Source of the DNA: an uncultured Pseudomonadota bacterium
GTDB lineage: Bacteria > Desulfobacterota > Desulfobulbia > Desulfobulbales > Desulfurivibrionaceae
Length of the DNA stretch: 64,000 bases
Reading direction: 5' to 3'
Assembly (NCBI GenBank): GCA_937868185.1
Contig: CALMMG010000001.1
Coordinates: 27,585 to 91,584 of the forward strand
Shown: positions 18,591 to 26,757 of the stretch, one piece after another
How positions within the stretch are numbered: the first letter of the stretch is position 1
Layout of the letters: each line of letters begins with the position of its first letter
Made by a program: the position numbers and the translations under genes
Notes under the pieces: generated by a model
What the model saw: the letters and a program-made list of their open reading frames with translations, nothing else
What the model was told of the DNA's origin: nothing
The model's database searches: none

Positions 18591-21185
18591 TTAACGGCCC
18601 TGCCTTGCGACAATGCCGTAATCACCCATGAGAAATGCTTCGACATATTGGGCGACTGTTTCATCATCCGTCATCTGTACATCCAGTTGCCGGGTAAAAC
18701 CAATCAGCCGACCAAGAATATCCAGGGTTCGTTCCATTTCCGGCTGCGCCAGATTGCTGGTCCGGGCGATGACCAGATCCCCCTTGGTCTGGATGCTAAA
18801 ATCAAAGGCCTCCAGAATCGAGGCGATGAGGGTCGCCCGCCGTGAACGCTTGGCAATATCGGTGGCCCCGCCCAAAAATCGGAAATAGATATGATTGTCC
18901 CGCTCCACATCGTGGCAAAAGGCATCGATGATATTGAAGTGATACCCGAACCGGAAACAGAGATTGACATACGTTTCGCTGATAATAGCAATGTTGTGCC
19001 CGGTGTACTGCCCGGAAAGAGTATCCTGCGGAGTGGTCATCATGCTGTGCATCATGTCTCGAAAACTCACCGACATGGCCTCCTGATGCCAGGCCCCGGG
19101 GAAAAGCATCCCCTGGAGAATAGCCCGAAAGGGGATCGAATGGATGGCGGAAAAGGGGATCTGGTCCCGCGGGGCGTCCGGAGCAAAACCGCCGCCGATG
19201 TCGATGGCAAGGATACCTGCCTGAATAGGCAGGTCCAGCCGTCTAGCCAGGCCGCCGGGAAAACAATGGTCGTCACGCCCCAACTCCACCAGATGCAGCA
19301 CTGCGGTTTCATGAATAAAGCGAAGCACATCGTGGAAGGTTCGGCAACCTTCTGGCCTGAATTCCTGCATCAGCGGGTCAACCAGATTCAAACGGGAAAC
19401 CTCCCGGAGAATACGGCGCAGCATTCGGAACTCCGGGGCCATATGCAGATCCATGGTGGTGGTCGCCTGATAGGTGAGGAGTTCCACTACCCTGCCCCGG
19501 TAAATCCGGCGATCTTCAGCATCCACAGTTATTTCCTCACCGGGAGCTACCTTGGCCATGATATCTGGCACCCCGACCAGGCAGGGAACCCGCAACTCGC
19601 GGCAGAGGGTGGCCATGTGACTTGCCGGGGTACCCACCTCGGTGACAATGGCGGCGGCCCGATGCATGACCTGGACAAATTGGGAGGAATCGCGGTGGCT
19701 GATGAGCACCGCACCCTCGGGAAAATCCTTGAGATCGGCAAGGGTCTCCACCCAGAAAGCCGGGCCGGCACCGATGCCCTGCTGTGCCACCCGTCCTGCA
19801 TCCACCGCGATAAGTTCATACCCTTCGAGTTTTTCGGAAAGCTTTGGTTTTCCACGTTCGCTCTCCGTGATCAACAGAGGTCTGGACTGTAGGATACAAA
19901 GAGCACCCTGGGAGTCCAGAGTCCATTCGATGTCTTGGGGCCGCTTAAAAAACGTTTCCAGATGAATGGCAACTCCGGCGAGTTCCAAAAGGGTTTGCTC
20001 ATCAAGACAGGGAGCCTCGACCTGCCCGTTCGCCACCGCTTGCATCGCAAGCCCGCCATCGGCCTCACCTGTTGGCAGCAGGGCTTCATGTTTAGGCGCG
20101 ATTACCCGTTCAAGAACCTGCGGCGGCTCACCCTTACTGATCCGGAAAAAATCCGTGGGCACCTGTCCCTCAACCACCGCCTGCCCCTGTCCCAAGGCAC
20201 CAACCACTACCATGCTCTGCGAACCGGGCTCCATTGGATCAATGGAATAGATGATACCGCTGGCCATGGCCCGAATCATGCGCTGGCAACAGGCGGCAAT
20301 GGACATGGGACTGCCTTCGGGAAAAACCTGCCGCCGATAACGAATGGCCTTGGAGCCAAAGAGACTGGCCGCCACCAGCAGATAGGCGCGATACACCGCC
20401 TCGGCCTGGGGAGGAACCTGCAATTCGGAATGAAACTGCCCGGCAAAGGAAAAATCCATGTCCTCTTCCTGGGCACTGCTGCGGACCGCAAGAAAAAGAG
20501 GGAGTTCGTTATTGGCCGCAAGCCGCGTAATAGACTCGGTCAGCATCTCAAGCAAACCCAAGGGCGGCTCGGCGCGGAGGACCTTCTCCCGGAGAAGACG
20601 GCGCAGCGCCTCAAGCTCCTCTTCATCGGGAAGATGTTCGGAAAGCAGCAGCTCAAAACGGTCAAACTCCGGCCGCAGCCCGTTCAGGTCGAGGAGATCG
20701 TGAAACAGCCTGGTGGTGATGACAAACCCTTCCGGCACCCGAACCTTGGGGTTGTGGAGCAGCTCGGAAAGATGCGCGGCCTTGCCGCCCACCAAAGGCC
20801 AATGACGGGTTTCGACCTCCGCAAGCCAGAGCAGAGCCGGGCCTTCCCGGTCATCGCGTTTGTTGAGGATTGCCCGGACCCGTTCTTCCATGGGGGTAAA
20901 CACCTCATGCAGGGCCACACACTGATCTTGGGTCAGGATATTGATTGCATCAAGGGCGCGGCGCATAGCTGCGATCATCTCCTCAACCGTAGCTTCCACA
21001 TAACGGAGATCAAAAAGATACTCGCCGCTCAGCTTCTCGCCCATGTCAGCGATGATCTCAAGGGCCAGATTGTTTGCCTTGAGTACCTCGCGAAACTGGG
21101 AGAACACAAGGGGCAGAGGACGGCAGACCTTGGGCGTGAACCAGCTGTGGGCGGAAAAACCTTTCAGGAAATCACGGAGGGCCAT
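18591..21185 (-). CDS. PPDK_N/ATP-grasp + phosphohistidine domain protein with non-canonical C-terminal domain (paralogue A)
   Basis: VGGKAAHLSELLHNPKVRVPEGFVIT, LAVRSSAQEEDMDFSFAGQ, PQDIEWTLD, GTPASHMATLCRE (His523), DNHIYFRFLGG, LGRLIGFTRQLD. Confidence 0.85.
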   Translation of the reverse strand: MALRDFLKGFSAHSWFTPKVCRPLPLVFSQFREVLKANNLALEIIADMGEKLSGEYLFDLRYVEATVEEMIAAMRRALDAINILTQDQCVALHEVFTPMEERVRAILNKRDDREGPALLWLAEVETRHWPLVGGKAAHLSELLHNPKVRVPEGFVITTRLFHDLLDLNGLRPEFDRFELLLSEHLPDEEELEALRRLLREKVLRAEPPLGLLEMLTESITRLAANNELPLFLAVRSSAQEEDMDFSFAGQFHSELQVPPQAEAVYRAYLLVAASLFGSKAIRYRRQVFPEGSPMSIAACCQRMIRAMASGIIYSIDPMEPGSQSMVVVGALGQGQAVVEGQVPTDFFRISKGEPPQVLERVIAPKHEALLPTGEADGGLAMQAVANGQVEAPCLDEQTLLELAGVAIHLETFFKRPQDIEWTLDSQGALCILQSRPLLITESERGKPKLSEKLEGYELIAVDAGRVAQQGIGAGPAFWVETLADLKDFPEGAVLISHRDSSQFVQVMHRAAAIVTEVGTPASHMATLCRELRVPCLVGVPDIMAKVAPGEEITVDAEDRRIYRGRVVELLTYQATTTMDLHMAPEFRMLRRILREVSRLNLVDPLMQEFRPEGCRTFHDVLRFIHETAVLHLVELGRDDHCFPGGLARRLDLPIQAGILAIDIGGGFAPDAPRDQIPFSAIHSIPFRAILQGMLFPGAWHQEAMSVSFRDMMHSMMTTPQDTLSGQYTGHNIAIISETYVNLCFRFGYHFNIIDAFCHDVERDNHIYFRFLGGATDIAKRSRRATLIASILEAFDFSIQTKGDLVIARTSNLAQPEMERTLDILGRLIGFTRQLDVQMTDDETVAQYVEAFLMGDYGIVARQGR

Positions 21186-21215
21186 GTGCTGCGGTCCTGG
21201 GGGGGGAAAGATCGA

Positions 21216-21251
21216 CGCAGGACAGATCAGGATACCCTTTTCTGCCCTGCG
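21216..21251. promoter_or_regulatory. Intergenic inverted repeat CGCAGGACAG-N16-CTGCCCTGCG (9 of 10 bp) ahead of the dikinase-like run
   Basis: Direct reading; no T-tract follows on the minus strand, so not a canonical terminator. Confidence 0.45.
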
Positions 21252-21277
21252 CCTTGCAACAAAGCGGGGAAATAAAA

Positions 21278-22072
21278 TCAGTGGCTGCCGCCGCCTTTCT
21301 TGAAGATTGCACCCACACCCAAGCCGGCGAGCAGAGCGACAATAACAGCCATTATGCCATACAATCCAGCTTGGTCAAAGGCCATTTTTGATAGGGCCGC
21401 AACCAGCCCTGTACTCTTGACTTCAATATTGGCCGAAGCCCGCTCCACCACCTTGCCGTTCCTGACGGCAAGCACATTCACCGTATATATTCCCGGAGGC
21501 GCCTGATACGGCCAGGCAACGTCCACCTTATAGGTGTTGCCATTTTCCCCATGCTGGCGGACAATGGCCCCCTCCCGCATGTCATAGACATTCTCATGCT
21601 TCTTGAATTTGAGATACTCGTCAAACCATTTTCCGTCCGCAGGATTCCCCTTGCTGTCTTCAATCCGGATATGCCCGCGCAGGGCGTCAAAGCCGAGCAG
21701 ATTCTGGTTGAGTTCCGCCGCGTCCAGAATACGGGTCAGCTCGGCGGTGCTGCTTAACAGATACACGCGAGGTGCATCCTTAAATTCAAGGGACCCCTTT
21801 TTCATCCAGACCAGACCGCCTACTTTTTCATAATTTTTCAAAGCAGTATCAACAGGTTCGCTGGTGATGGTGACGACCAGGTCATCGGTGCTCGCGCTCT
21901 GGCCGGTGATTGCCAATTGCGCCCCATGATAGGTAAAGGTTATGGGAATATTGTCCGGAGTGACCGAGCAGGTAAGCGCTTGGGCCGCAGGAACAGAGAC
22001 GGTGGCAAGGCCGAACAGCACCAAAGCCATGGCCATAAAAAATCGAGTGGAATTCATGATGGCACGTTTCAT
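21278..22072 (-). CDS. TIGR02186-like (Alph_Pro_TM-type) membrane-anchored protein
   Basis: Signal peptide, TCSVTPDNIPITFTYHGAQLAITGQ, C-terminal TM; start placed at MKRAIMNSTRF, close to the upstream stop. Confidence 0.7.
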   Translation of the reverse strand: MKRAIMNSTRFFMAMALVLFGLATVSVPAAQALTCSVTPDNIPITFTYHGAQLAITGQSASTDDLVVTITSEPVDTALKNYEKVGGLVWMKKGSLEFKDAPRVYLLSSTAELTRILDAAELNQNLLGFDALRGHIRIEDSKGNPADGKWFDEYLKFKKHENVYDMREGAIVRQHGENGNTYKVDVAWPYQAPPGIYTVNVLAVRNGKVVERASANIEVKSTGLVAALSKMAFDQAGLYGIMAVIVALLAGLGVGAIFKKGGGSH

Positions 22073-22073
22073 T

Positions 22074-23003
22074 TTAGTGGCCTCCCGCGTAGGAGAGAAG
22101 AATGGAAGGCTCCAGCACCAGTTCAAGAATAATCTTAACGGTGACGGCAAGGACGATGATGGAAAGAAGGATTTTCAACTGATCGCCATGGAGCTTACGA
22201 CCCAAAACGGTGCCGATCTGGGCGCCGAACACAGAACCCACCAGAAGAATAATGGCCAGGATAAAATCAACCGTGTGATTGGAGTAGGCCTGGAGATAGG
22301 TCACTTCGATGCAAGTAAAAAGAATCTGAAACAAGCTGGTTCCAACCACAACATGCATGGGCATCCGCAGCATGTAGATCATTACCGGCACCATGAGAAA
22401 GCCACCGCCGACCCCCATGATGGCGGCAAGCACGCCGACAAAGGTGCCAAGAAAAAGCGGGACCAGGGCCGAATGGGTGACCCCTGATTTTTCAAAGTAG
22501 GTCTGCATCGGCAGGGCCGCAAAGAAGCCGCCCTTCTTTTCCTTCTGAGCAGCTGCCGGAGCAGCTACCGCTGAAGACTTCTTGGTTTTCCGCATGGCAT
22601 TGAGGCTTTCAACGAACATGAAACTGCCGACGCCACCCAGCATAACCACATAGGTCATCTTGATGAGAAAATCCGCGCCGCCAGTGGCACGCAAAAATTT
22701 GATAACCTGTACTCCGCCTGCACCGCCGACAAACCCGCCGATCAAAAGATAGAGGCCCATCTTGAAATCCACGTTGCCGAGGCGCCAGTGAGAAATGGTT
22801 CCCGAAGCGGAAGCTGCCACGATCTGGTTAGCGTCCGTTGCCGCCGCAATGGTTGGCGGGATGCCGACCATCATCAGAAGCGGGGTCATAAGAAACCCCC
22901 CACCCACACCAAAGAGACCGGACAACAACCCGACCCCCAGTCCCAGGCCCATTACCACCAGATAATTAACACTGGTGAGCGCTATTGGCAGATACATGTA
23001 CAT
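22074..23003 (-). CDS. TauE/SafE family sulfite exporter / membrane permease
   Basis: LSGLFGVGGGFLMTPLLMMVGIPPTIAAATDANQIVAASASG and repeat LAAIMGVGGGFLMVPVMIYMLRMP. Confidence 0.92.
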   Translation of the reverse strand: MYMYLPIALTSVNYLVVMGLGLGVGLLSGLFGVGGGFLMTPLLMMVGIPPTIAAATDANQIVAASASGTISHWRLGNVDFKMGLYLLIGGFVGGAGGVQVIKFLRATGGADFLIKMTYVVMLGGVGSFMFVESLNAMRKTKKSSAVAAPAAAQKEKKGGFFAALPMQTYFEKSGVTHSALVPLFLGTFVGVLAAIMGVGGGFLMVPVMIYMLRMPMHVVVGTSLFQILFTCIEVTYLQAYSNHTVDFILAIILLVGSVFGAQIGTVLGRKLHGDQLKILLSIIVLAVTVKIILELVLEPSILLSYAGGH

Positions 23004-23024
23004 TGTGTTCCTCCTTTCCCTTTT

Positions 23025-23573
23025 TTACTTTGTTTCAATACCATTAAAGTTGTATCGATCCTTTCGCAGACTGTCAATGAGCATTTCCATGACCGCACTG
23101 CTGGGGGCCGACTGTTTGCATCGGGTAATAATGCGCTCGAGGTCTGGATCGTCCCAAGGCGTTACAACGACAGACCAAAGGACTGGCAGATACCAGTTAT
23201 CTCTGGCCACAAGCTGTTTGCGGAGCAAGTCTATCCAAGCGGTCTTCCGTTCGAACGCCTGTTGATCACTAACCCCAAGGACAAGACAAAAAATACGCTG
23301 GGCGCAGAGAAAGCCGACCAGCGGCTCACCCGACAACCTTTCCAAAATGTGGGCGTGGATGCTGACCCCCTCCTGGCTACCGAGCCCAGTTGCCAGCGAG
23401 ATGATTTCTCCCCGTGTCTCCCCAAAGACCTTGTTTTTTTTGTCCGCGTTCCGCTCAGCCCGAAAAACAGCATGGACAATCCCAGTGGTCCGCTTGGCAA
23501 GATCAATGGCATGGACAACGGCCGGGAGATCGGCGCAAGCGCCGGTCAAAAGAAGGGCAATACCAGCTTCCAT
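23025..23573 (-). CDS. UspA-like alpha/beta protein, unknown function
   Basis: MEAGIALLLTGACADLPAVVHAIDLAKRTTGIVHAVF resembles the UspA beta1-alpha1; GAGGAG upstream of the 23573 start. Confidence 0.55.
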   Translation of the reverse strand: MEAGIALLLTGACADLPAVVHAIDLAKRTTGIVHAVFRAERNADKKNKVFGETRGEIISLATGLGSQEGVSIHAHILERLSGEPLVGFLCAQRIFCLVLGVSDQQAFERKTAWIDLLRKQLVARDNWYLPVLWSVVVTPWDDPDLERIITRCKQSAPSSAVMEMLIDSLRKDRYNFNGIETK

Positions 23574-23620
23574 GAACGCTCCTCGGATGCCCTGATCAGG
23601 CAACCATTGCCGGCCCATTA

Positions 23621-23636
23621 AGCATTAAGCGTGCCA
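23621..23636 (-). promoter_or_regulatory. Sigma-54 (-24/-12) promoter
   Basis: Minus strand TGGCACGCTTAATGCT matches TGGCACGNNNNTTGCW at all but one constrained position; GG-N10-GC preserved; upstream of the 23573 start. Confidence 0.75.
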
Positions 23637-23701
23637 CTAAACACATCTTGTTGTTTACAGGTTCTTTTCATGATTTGCGCAAAAGAAACAGATAATCCAA
23701 C

Positions 23702-23785
23702 TGTTCACCGTTGAAACACTATTTTCGCAACAACCTGTTATTGCATGATTTTCTACAGTTGAAACAACTGTTCACAACTGAAACA
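23702..23785. promoter_or_regulatory. Three 17-bp repeats, candidate enhancer sites for an NtrC-family activator
   Basis: TGTTCACCGTTGAAACA (23702-23718), TTTCTACAGTTGAAACA (23750-23766), TGTTCACAACTGAAACA (23769-23785). Confidence 0.65.
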
Positions 23786-23824
23786 ACATGATTGGGAAAC
23801 CCGGAAAACAAGAAGAGAAGAGGA

Positions 23825-25189
23825 CTACTTCTCAAAAAGCAAATTGAGGTCTTTAAGGCGACGCCACAAGGTAGTGCGGGAGATGCCGAGCTGACGGGCT
23901 GTTTCCGTCTGATTGAAGCCGGTGCGCCGGTACATATCAACAATATGTTCCTGCTCCAGGACCTTCAGGTGGCTCGCAGATTTTTCCGGAGGGATGGGCT
24001 GGGTTTCAGCAAAAAAGATATCGGGAGGAAGATCCCTGGCAGTAAGAACCGGATCCCGGGAAAGGGCAATGGCGCGTTCGACAATATTCTGCAATTCCCT
24101 GACATTGCCCGGAAAGGCATAAGCGGAAAGCATCCCGAAAAAATCAGCGGCAATCTCCGGCACGGGTTTGCCGAATTGAGTGGCAATGAGAGTGACAAAA
24201 TGATCGACCAGCAGAGGTATATCCTCCTGCCGTTTGCGCAGGGGAGGGATATTGATCATCACCACCTTCAACCGGTAAAAAAGATCCTGCCGGAACTCGC
24301 CGGCAGCGATCATCTTGTCGATATCCCGATTGGTGGCGGCAATGAGCCGGACATTGATACTGACCGGGGCAACGCCACCCACCCGGAGCAAGGTGCGCTC
24401 CTGGATGACCCGCAGCAGCTTGATCTGCATGGGGATGGGCATCTCACCAACCTCATCGAGAAAAACTGTGCCACCCTGCGCCGCCTCAAGCAACCCAAGC
24501 TTGGTGCTGACCGCGCCGGTGAAGGCCCCCTTTTCATGACCAAAGAGCTCATTGGCCACCAGCTCTTCGCTGAACGCCCCGCAATTGAAGGGGATAAACG
24601 GATGCTGGGCGCGATCGCTGGTGTTGTGGAGCGCTCTGGCTACAAGCTCCTTACCGGTGCCGCTTTCCCCCTGGATGAGGACGTTGCAGTTGAGCGGGGC
24701 AATCTGGCGGATGGTCTTAAAGATTTCCTGCATGGCAGGAGAGGTGCCGATGATCCCGGCAAAACGGTCAACCGGGCCGGATTCCGCCAGATCTGGGCCG
24801 GATTTGCCGGGATGACGTAAGGCGTCGCTGATGGTGTTGCGCAACTCTTCAAGCTTAAACGGCTTGGCCAGGTAGTGAAAGGCCCCAGCCTTCATAGCCA
24901 GGACCGCATGATCAACAGCGGCATAGCCGGTCATCAAGATGACCTTTGTCTGAGGGGCCAGCATGCTCACCCGCTGGAGGATTTCCATGCCGTCTGCATC
25001 AGTAAGCCGGACATCCGTGACCAAGACCTCGGGCGGATGTTCGGCAATCCGGGACATTGCCTCCCCTGCTGAGATAAAACCTTCCACCTCGTAGCCATCC
25101 TTGGCCAAAGCCTGGACAAGGCGACGGACCGTGACGATTTCGTCGTCAAGGATATAGATCCGAGGTTTTGGAGGGACGGTATCTGACAT
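23825..25189 (-). CDS. Sigma-54-dependent response regulator (REC-AAA+-Fis HTH)
   Basis: VTDVRLTDADG receiver, GESGTGKELVARALH, GAFTGA, FNQTETARQLGISRTTLWRRLK. Confidence 0.95.
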   Translation of the reverse strand: MSDTVPPKPRIYILDDEIVTVRRLVQALAKDGYEVEGFISAGEAMSRIAEHPPEVLVTDVRLTDADGMEILQRVSMLAPQTKVILMTGYAAVDHAVLAMKAGAFHYLAKPFKLEELRNTISDALRHPGKSGPDLAESGPVDRFAGIIGTSPAMQEIFKTIRQIAPLNCNVLIQGESGTGKELVARALHNTSDRAQHPFIPFNCGAFSEELVANELFGHEKGAFTGAVSTKLGLLEAAQGGTVFLDEVGEMPIPMQIKLLRVIQERTLLRVGGVAPVSINVRLIAATNRDIDKMIAAGEFRQDLFYRLKVVMINIPPLRKRQEDIPLLVDHFVTLIATQFGKPVPEIAADFFGMLSAYAFPGNVRELQNIVERAIALSRDPVLTARDLPPDIFFAETQPIPPEKSASHLKVLEQEHIVDMYRRTGFNQTETARQLGISRTTLWRRLKDLNLLFEK

Positions 25190-25503
25190 GGCAAAAAATA
25201 ATCCTAAAAAATGTTGGAGGCCGAAAGTCACAGGATATGTGGCAAGAAAGATATCTCCCCTGGCAGCTGCATCCTCCAAGAATTTTTTTCCGAAGAGGAC
25301 CACGCCAACCTAGCATGCTCCCCATCACCTTGCAAATTGATTTTTTTCATCCAAGTCATGGCAACCAGCGAATATCAATCCCCAAAACTCTGTGGAAAAA
25401 AACCTTTCCAGTCCTAGGGGGTTGACGATCGCTCCTCAAAGGTCCATAGTCTATCACTATACATGCGCACAACCGCAACTAAAAATACGAGCCCTCTGAA
25501 CCC

Positions 25504-25731
25504 ATGCCTTCAAACAACCAATCAAACAACACCACCGCAATCGATTGCCTGAACCTTCCTCTTGCCTGCCTCTTCTGCGGGGGCAAGGCGGTCCTTTCCG
25601 GACGCTGACACAACGCCACTGTACTCTGCACGGTGTGCGGAATGGGATCTTCGGCAAAGCTTTATCGGGAGCAGATTGAACAGTGGCAGGAGGATATCTG
25701 TCGTAGCCTGGAACACAGACGGGACCCATAA
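25504..25731 (+). pseudogene. Small zinc-ribbon ORF interrupted by in-frame TGA at 25606-25608 (selenocysteine or nonsense mutation)
   Basis: MPSNNQSNNTTAIDCLNLPLACLFCGGKAVLSGR-TGA-HNATVLCTVCGMGSSAKLYREQIEQWQEDICRSLEHRRDP; CxxC pairs on both sides of the TGA in one frame. Confidence 0.5.
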
Positions 25732-25810
25732 ACGGGACAAAGGTCCGGCGTGTGGATTACAGGTGAATTTGAACTAAAGAGGAGACGAGACTAACTCGAA
25801 GGGAAGAGGC

Positions 25811-26035
25811 CTAGATTTTATAACGCTGATAAATGTCCAGCCGTACCGGGCAACCACAGGTGTGCAGACTGCCGTATTCTTTCATGTAAGGACAATCTCC
25901 ATCCCCCTGATCCTGGCTAACGAAATAAAAATTATCGCCATCGATGGGAAAAGCCGGTCGGCAATAAGTGTGTGACTCCCGGCAGGCATAGGCCCGTTTG
26001 CACAACGGAGCCAGTGGAGTCTTCTTGTCATTCAT
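25811..26035 (-). CDS. Small cysteine-rich protein, unknown function
   Basis: MNDKKTPLAPLCKRAYACRESHTYCRPAFPIDGDNFYFVSQ...CPYMKEYGSLHTCGCPVRLDIY. Confidence 0.6.
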   Translation of the reverse strand: MNDKKTPLAPLCKRAYACRESHTYCRPAFPIDGDNFYFVSQDQGDGDCPYMKEYGSLHTCGCPVRLDIYQRYKI

Positions 26036-26145
26036 GTATCTTTCTCCCTGCCGCATGGGTTGTAAAGTAATGCACCCTATCACACGACAGCCACACGAGA
26101 CAATACGGAAAAAATACGGGGCGAGACGCCCCCCCCTGAAGACCC

Positions 26146-26757
26146 TTATTTTTTGTGCTCGAACCTATACGTCTCCACCTCCTGCATCGCCTTCTCATAA
26201 CAGTCCGGACAATAGGAGTGCGACGGCAATACCCCTGCTTCTCTGTGCAGATATGCCTCAATACTCTCCCAATCCCCGCTACCAGGCTCTTTCCCCTTGT
26301 CGTTTCTAATTTTTTTACACACCGAACAGATGGGCAGAAAACCCTCATAGATCTTCAGCCGTTTTTTCATCTCCTGCTTTTCAAAACAATTTTGGAGACG
26401 CAAGGCCAAATCTTCGTAGACATAGGGCTTGAGCAGATAATCATCAGCCCCGCTTCGCAACGCCTCGATGGCAGAAGAAATATCCCCAAATCCCGTAAGG
26501 ATAATCACCCCAACCTCTGGGCTCCTTGCCTTGGCCCCATGCAGTACTTCTATTCCTGAGATTCCTTCCATGCGCAGGTCAGTTAGCACCAGATCGTAAT
26601 AATCCTCCTGCAAGGCAGCAAGGGCTGTTTCTCCATCGGCGACAGCGGTGGCGCTGTATCCCATCTCCTCGATATCCCGGCGCAGGGTACAACGGATGAT
26701 CTCTTCATCATCGACCAAGAGGATGCTTTTGCGCCAAAGACCGCCCGTTTCTCCCAT
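26146..26757 (-). CDS. Response regulator with cysteine-rich C-terminal module
   Basis: LVLTDLRMEGISG receiver; tail CSVCKKIRNDKG...W...SHSYCPDCYEKAM. Confidence 0.85.
   Translation of the reverse strand: MGETGGLWRKSILLVDDEEIIRCTLRRDIEEMGYSATAVADGETALAALQEDYYDLVLTDLRMEGISGIEVLHGAKARSPEVGVIILTGFGDISSAIEALRSGADDYLLKPYVYEDLALRLQNCFEKQEMKKRLKIYEGFLPICSVCKKIRNDKGKEPGSGDWESIEAYLHREAGVLPSHSYCPDCYEKAMQEVETYRFEHKK

Noticed and set aside
4372-21185. Calling the four proteins ordinary PEP synthase or pyruvate phosphate dikinase
   Set aside because: ATP-grasp and phosphohistidine motifs are present, but I could not find the catalytic-Cys PEP/pyruvate barrel; four copies in a signalling cluster also argue against central metabolism
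19935-21275. 446-aa plus-strand ORF (and 18891-19892, 333 aa)
   Set aside because: Antisense to dikinase paralogue A; no domain signal
23690-23790. CRISPR-like or terminator interpretation of the GTTGAAACA repeats
   Set aside because: Only three 17-bp copies with irregular spacing and no spacers; position relative to the -24/-12 promoter fits enhancer sites better
23792-24820. 342-aa plus-strand ORF
   Set aside because: Antisense to the sigma-54 regulator gene
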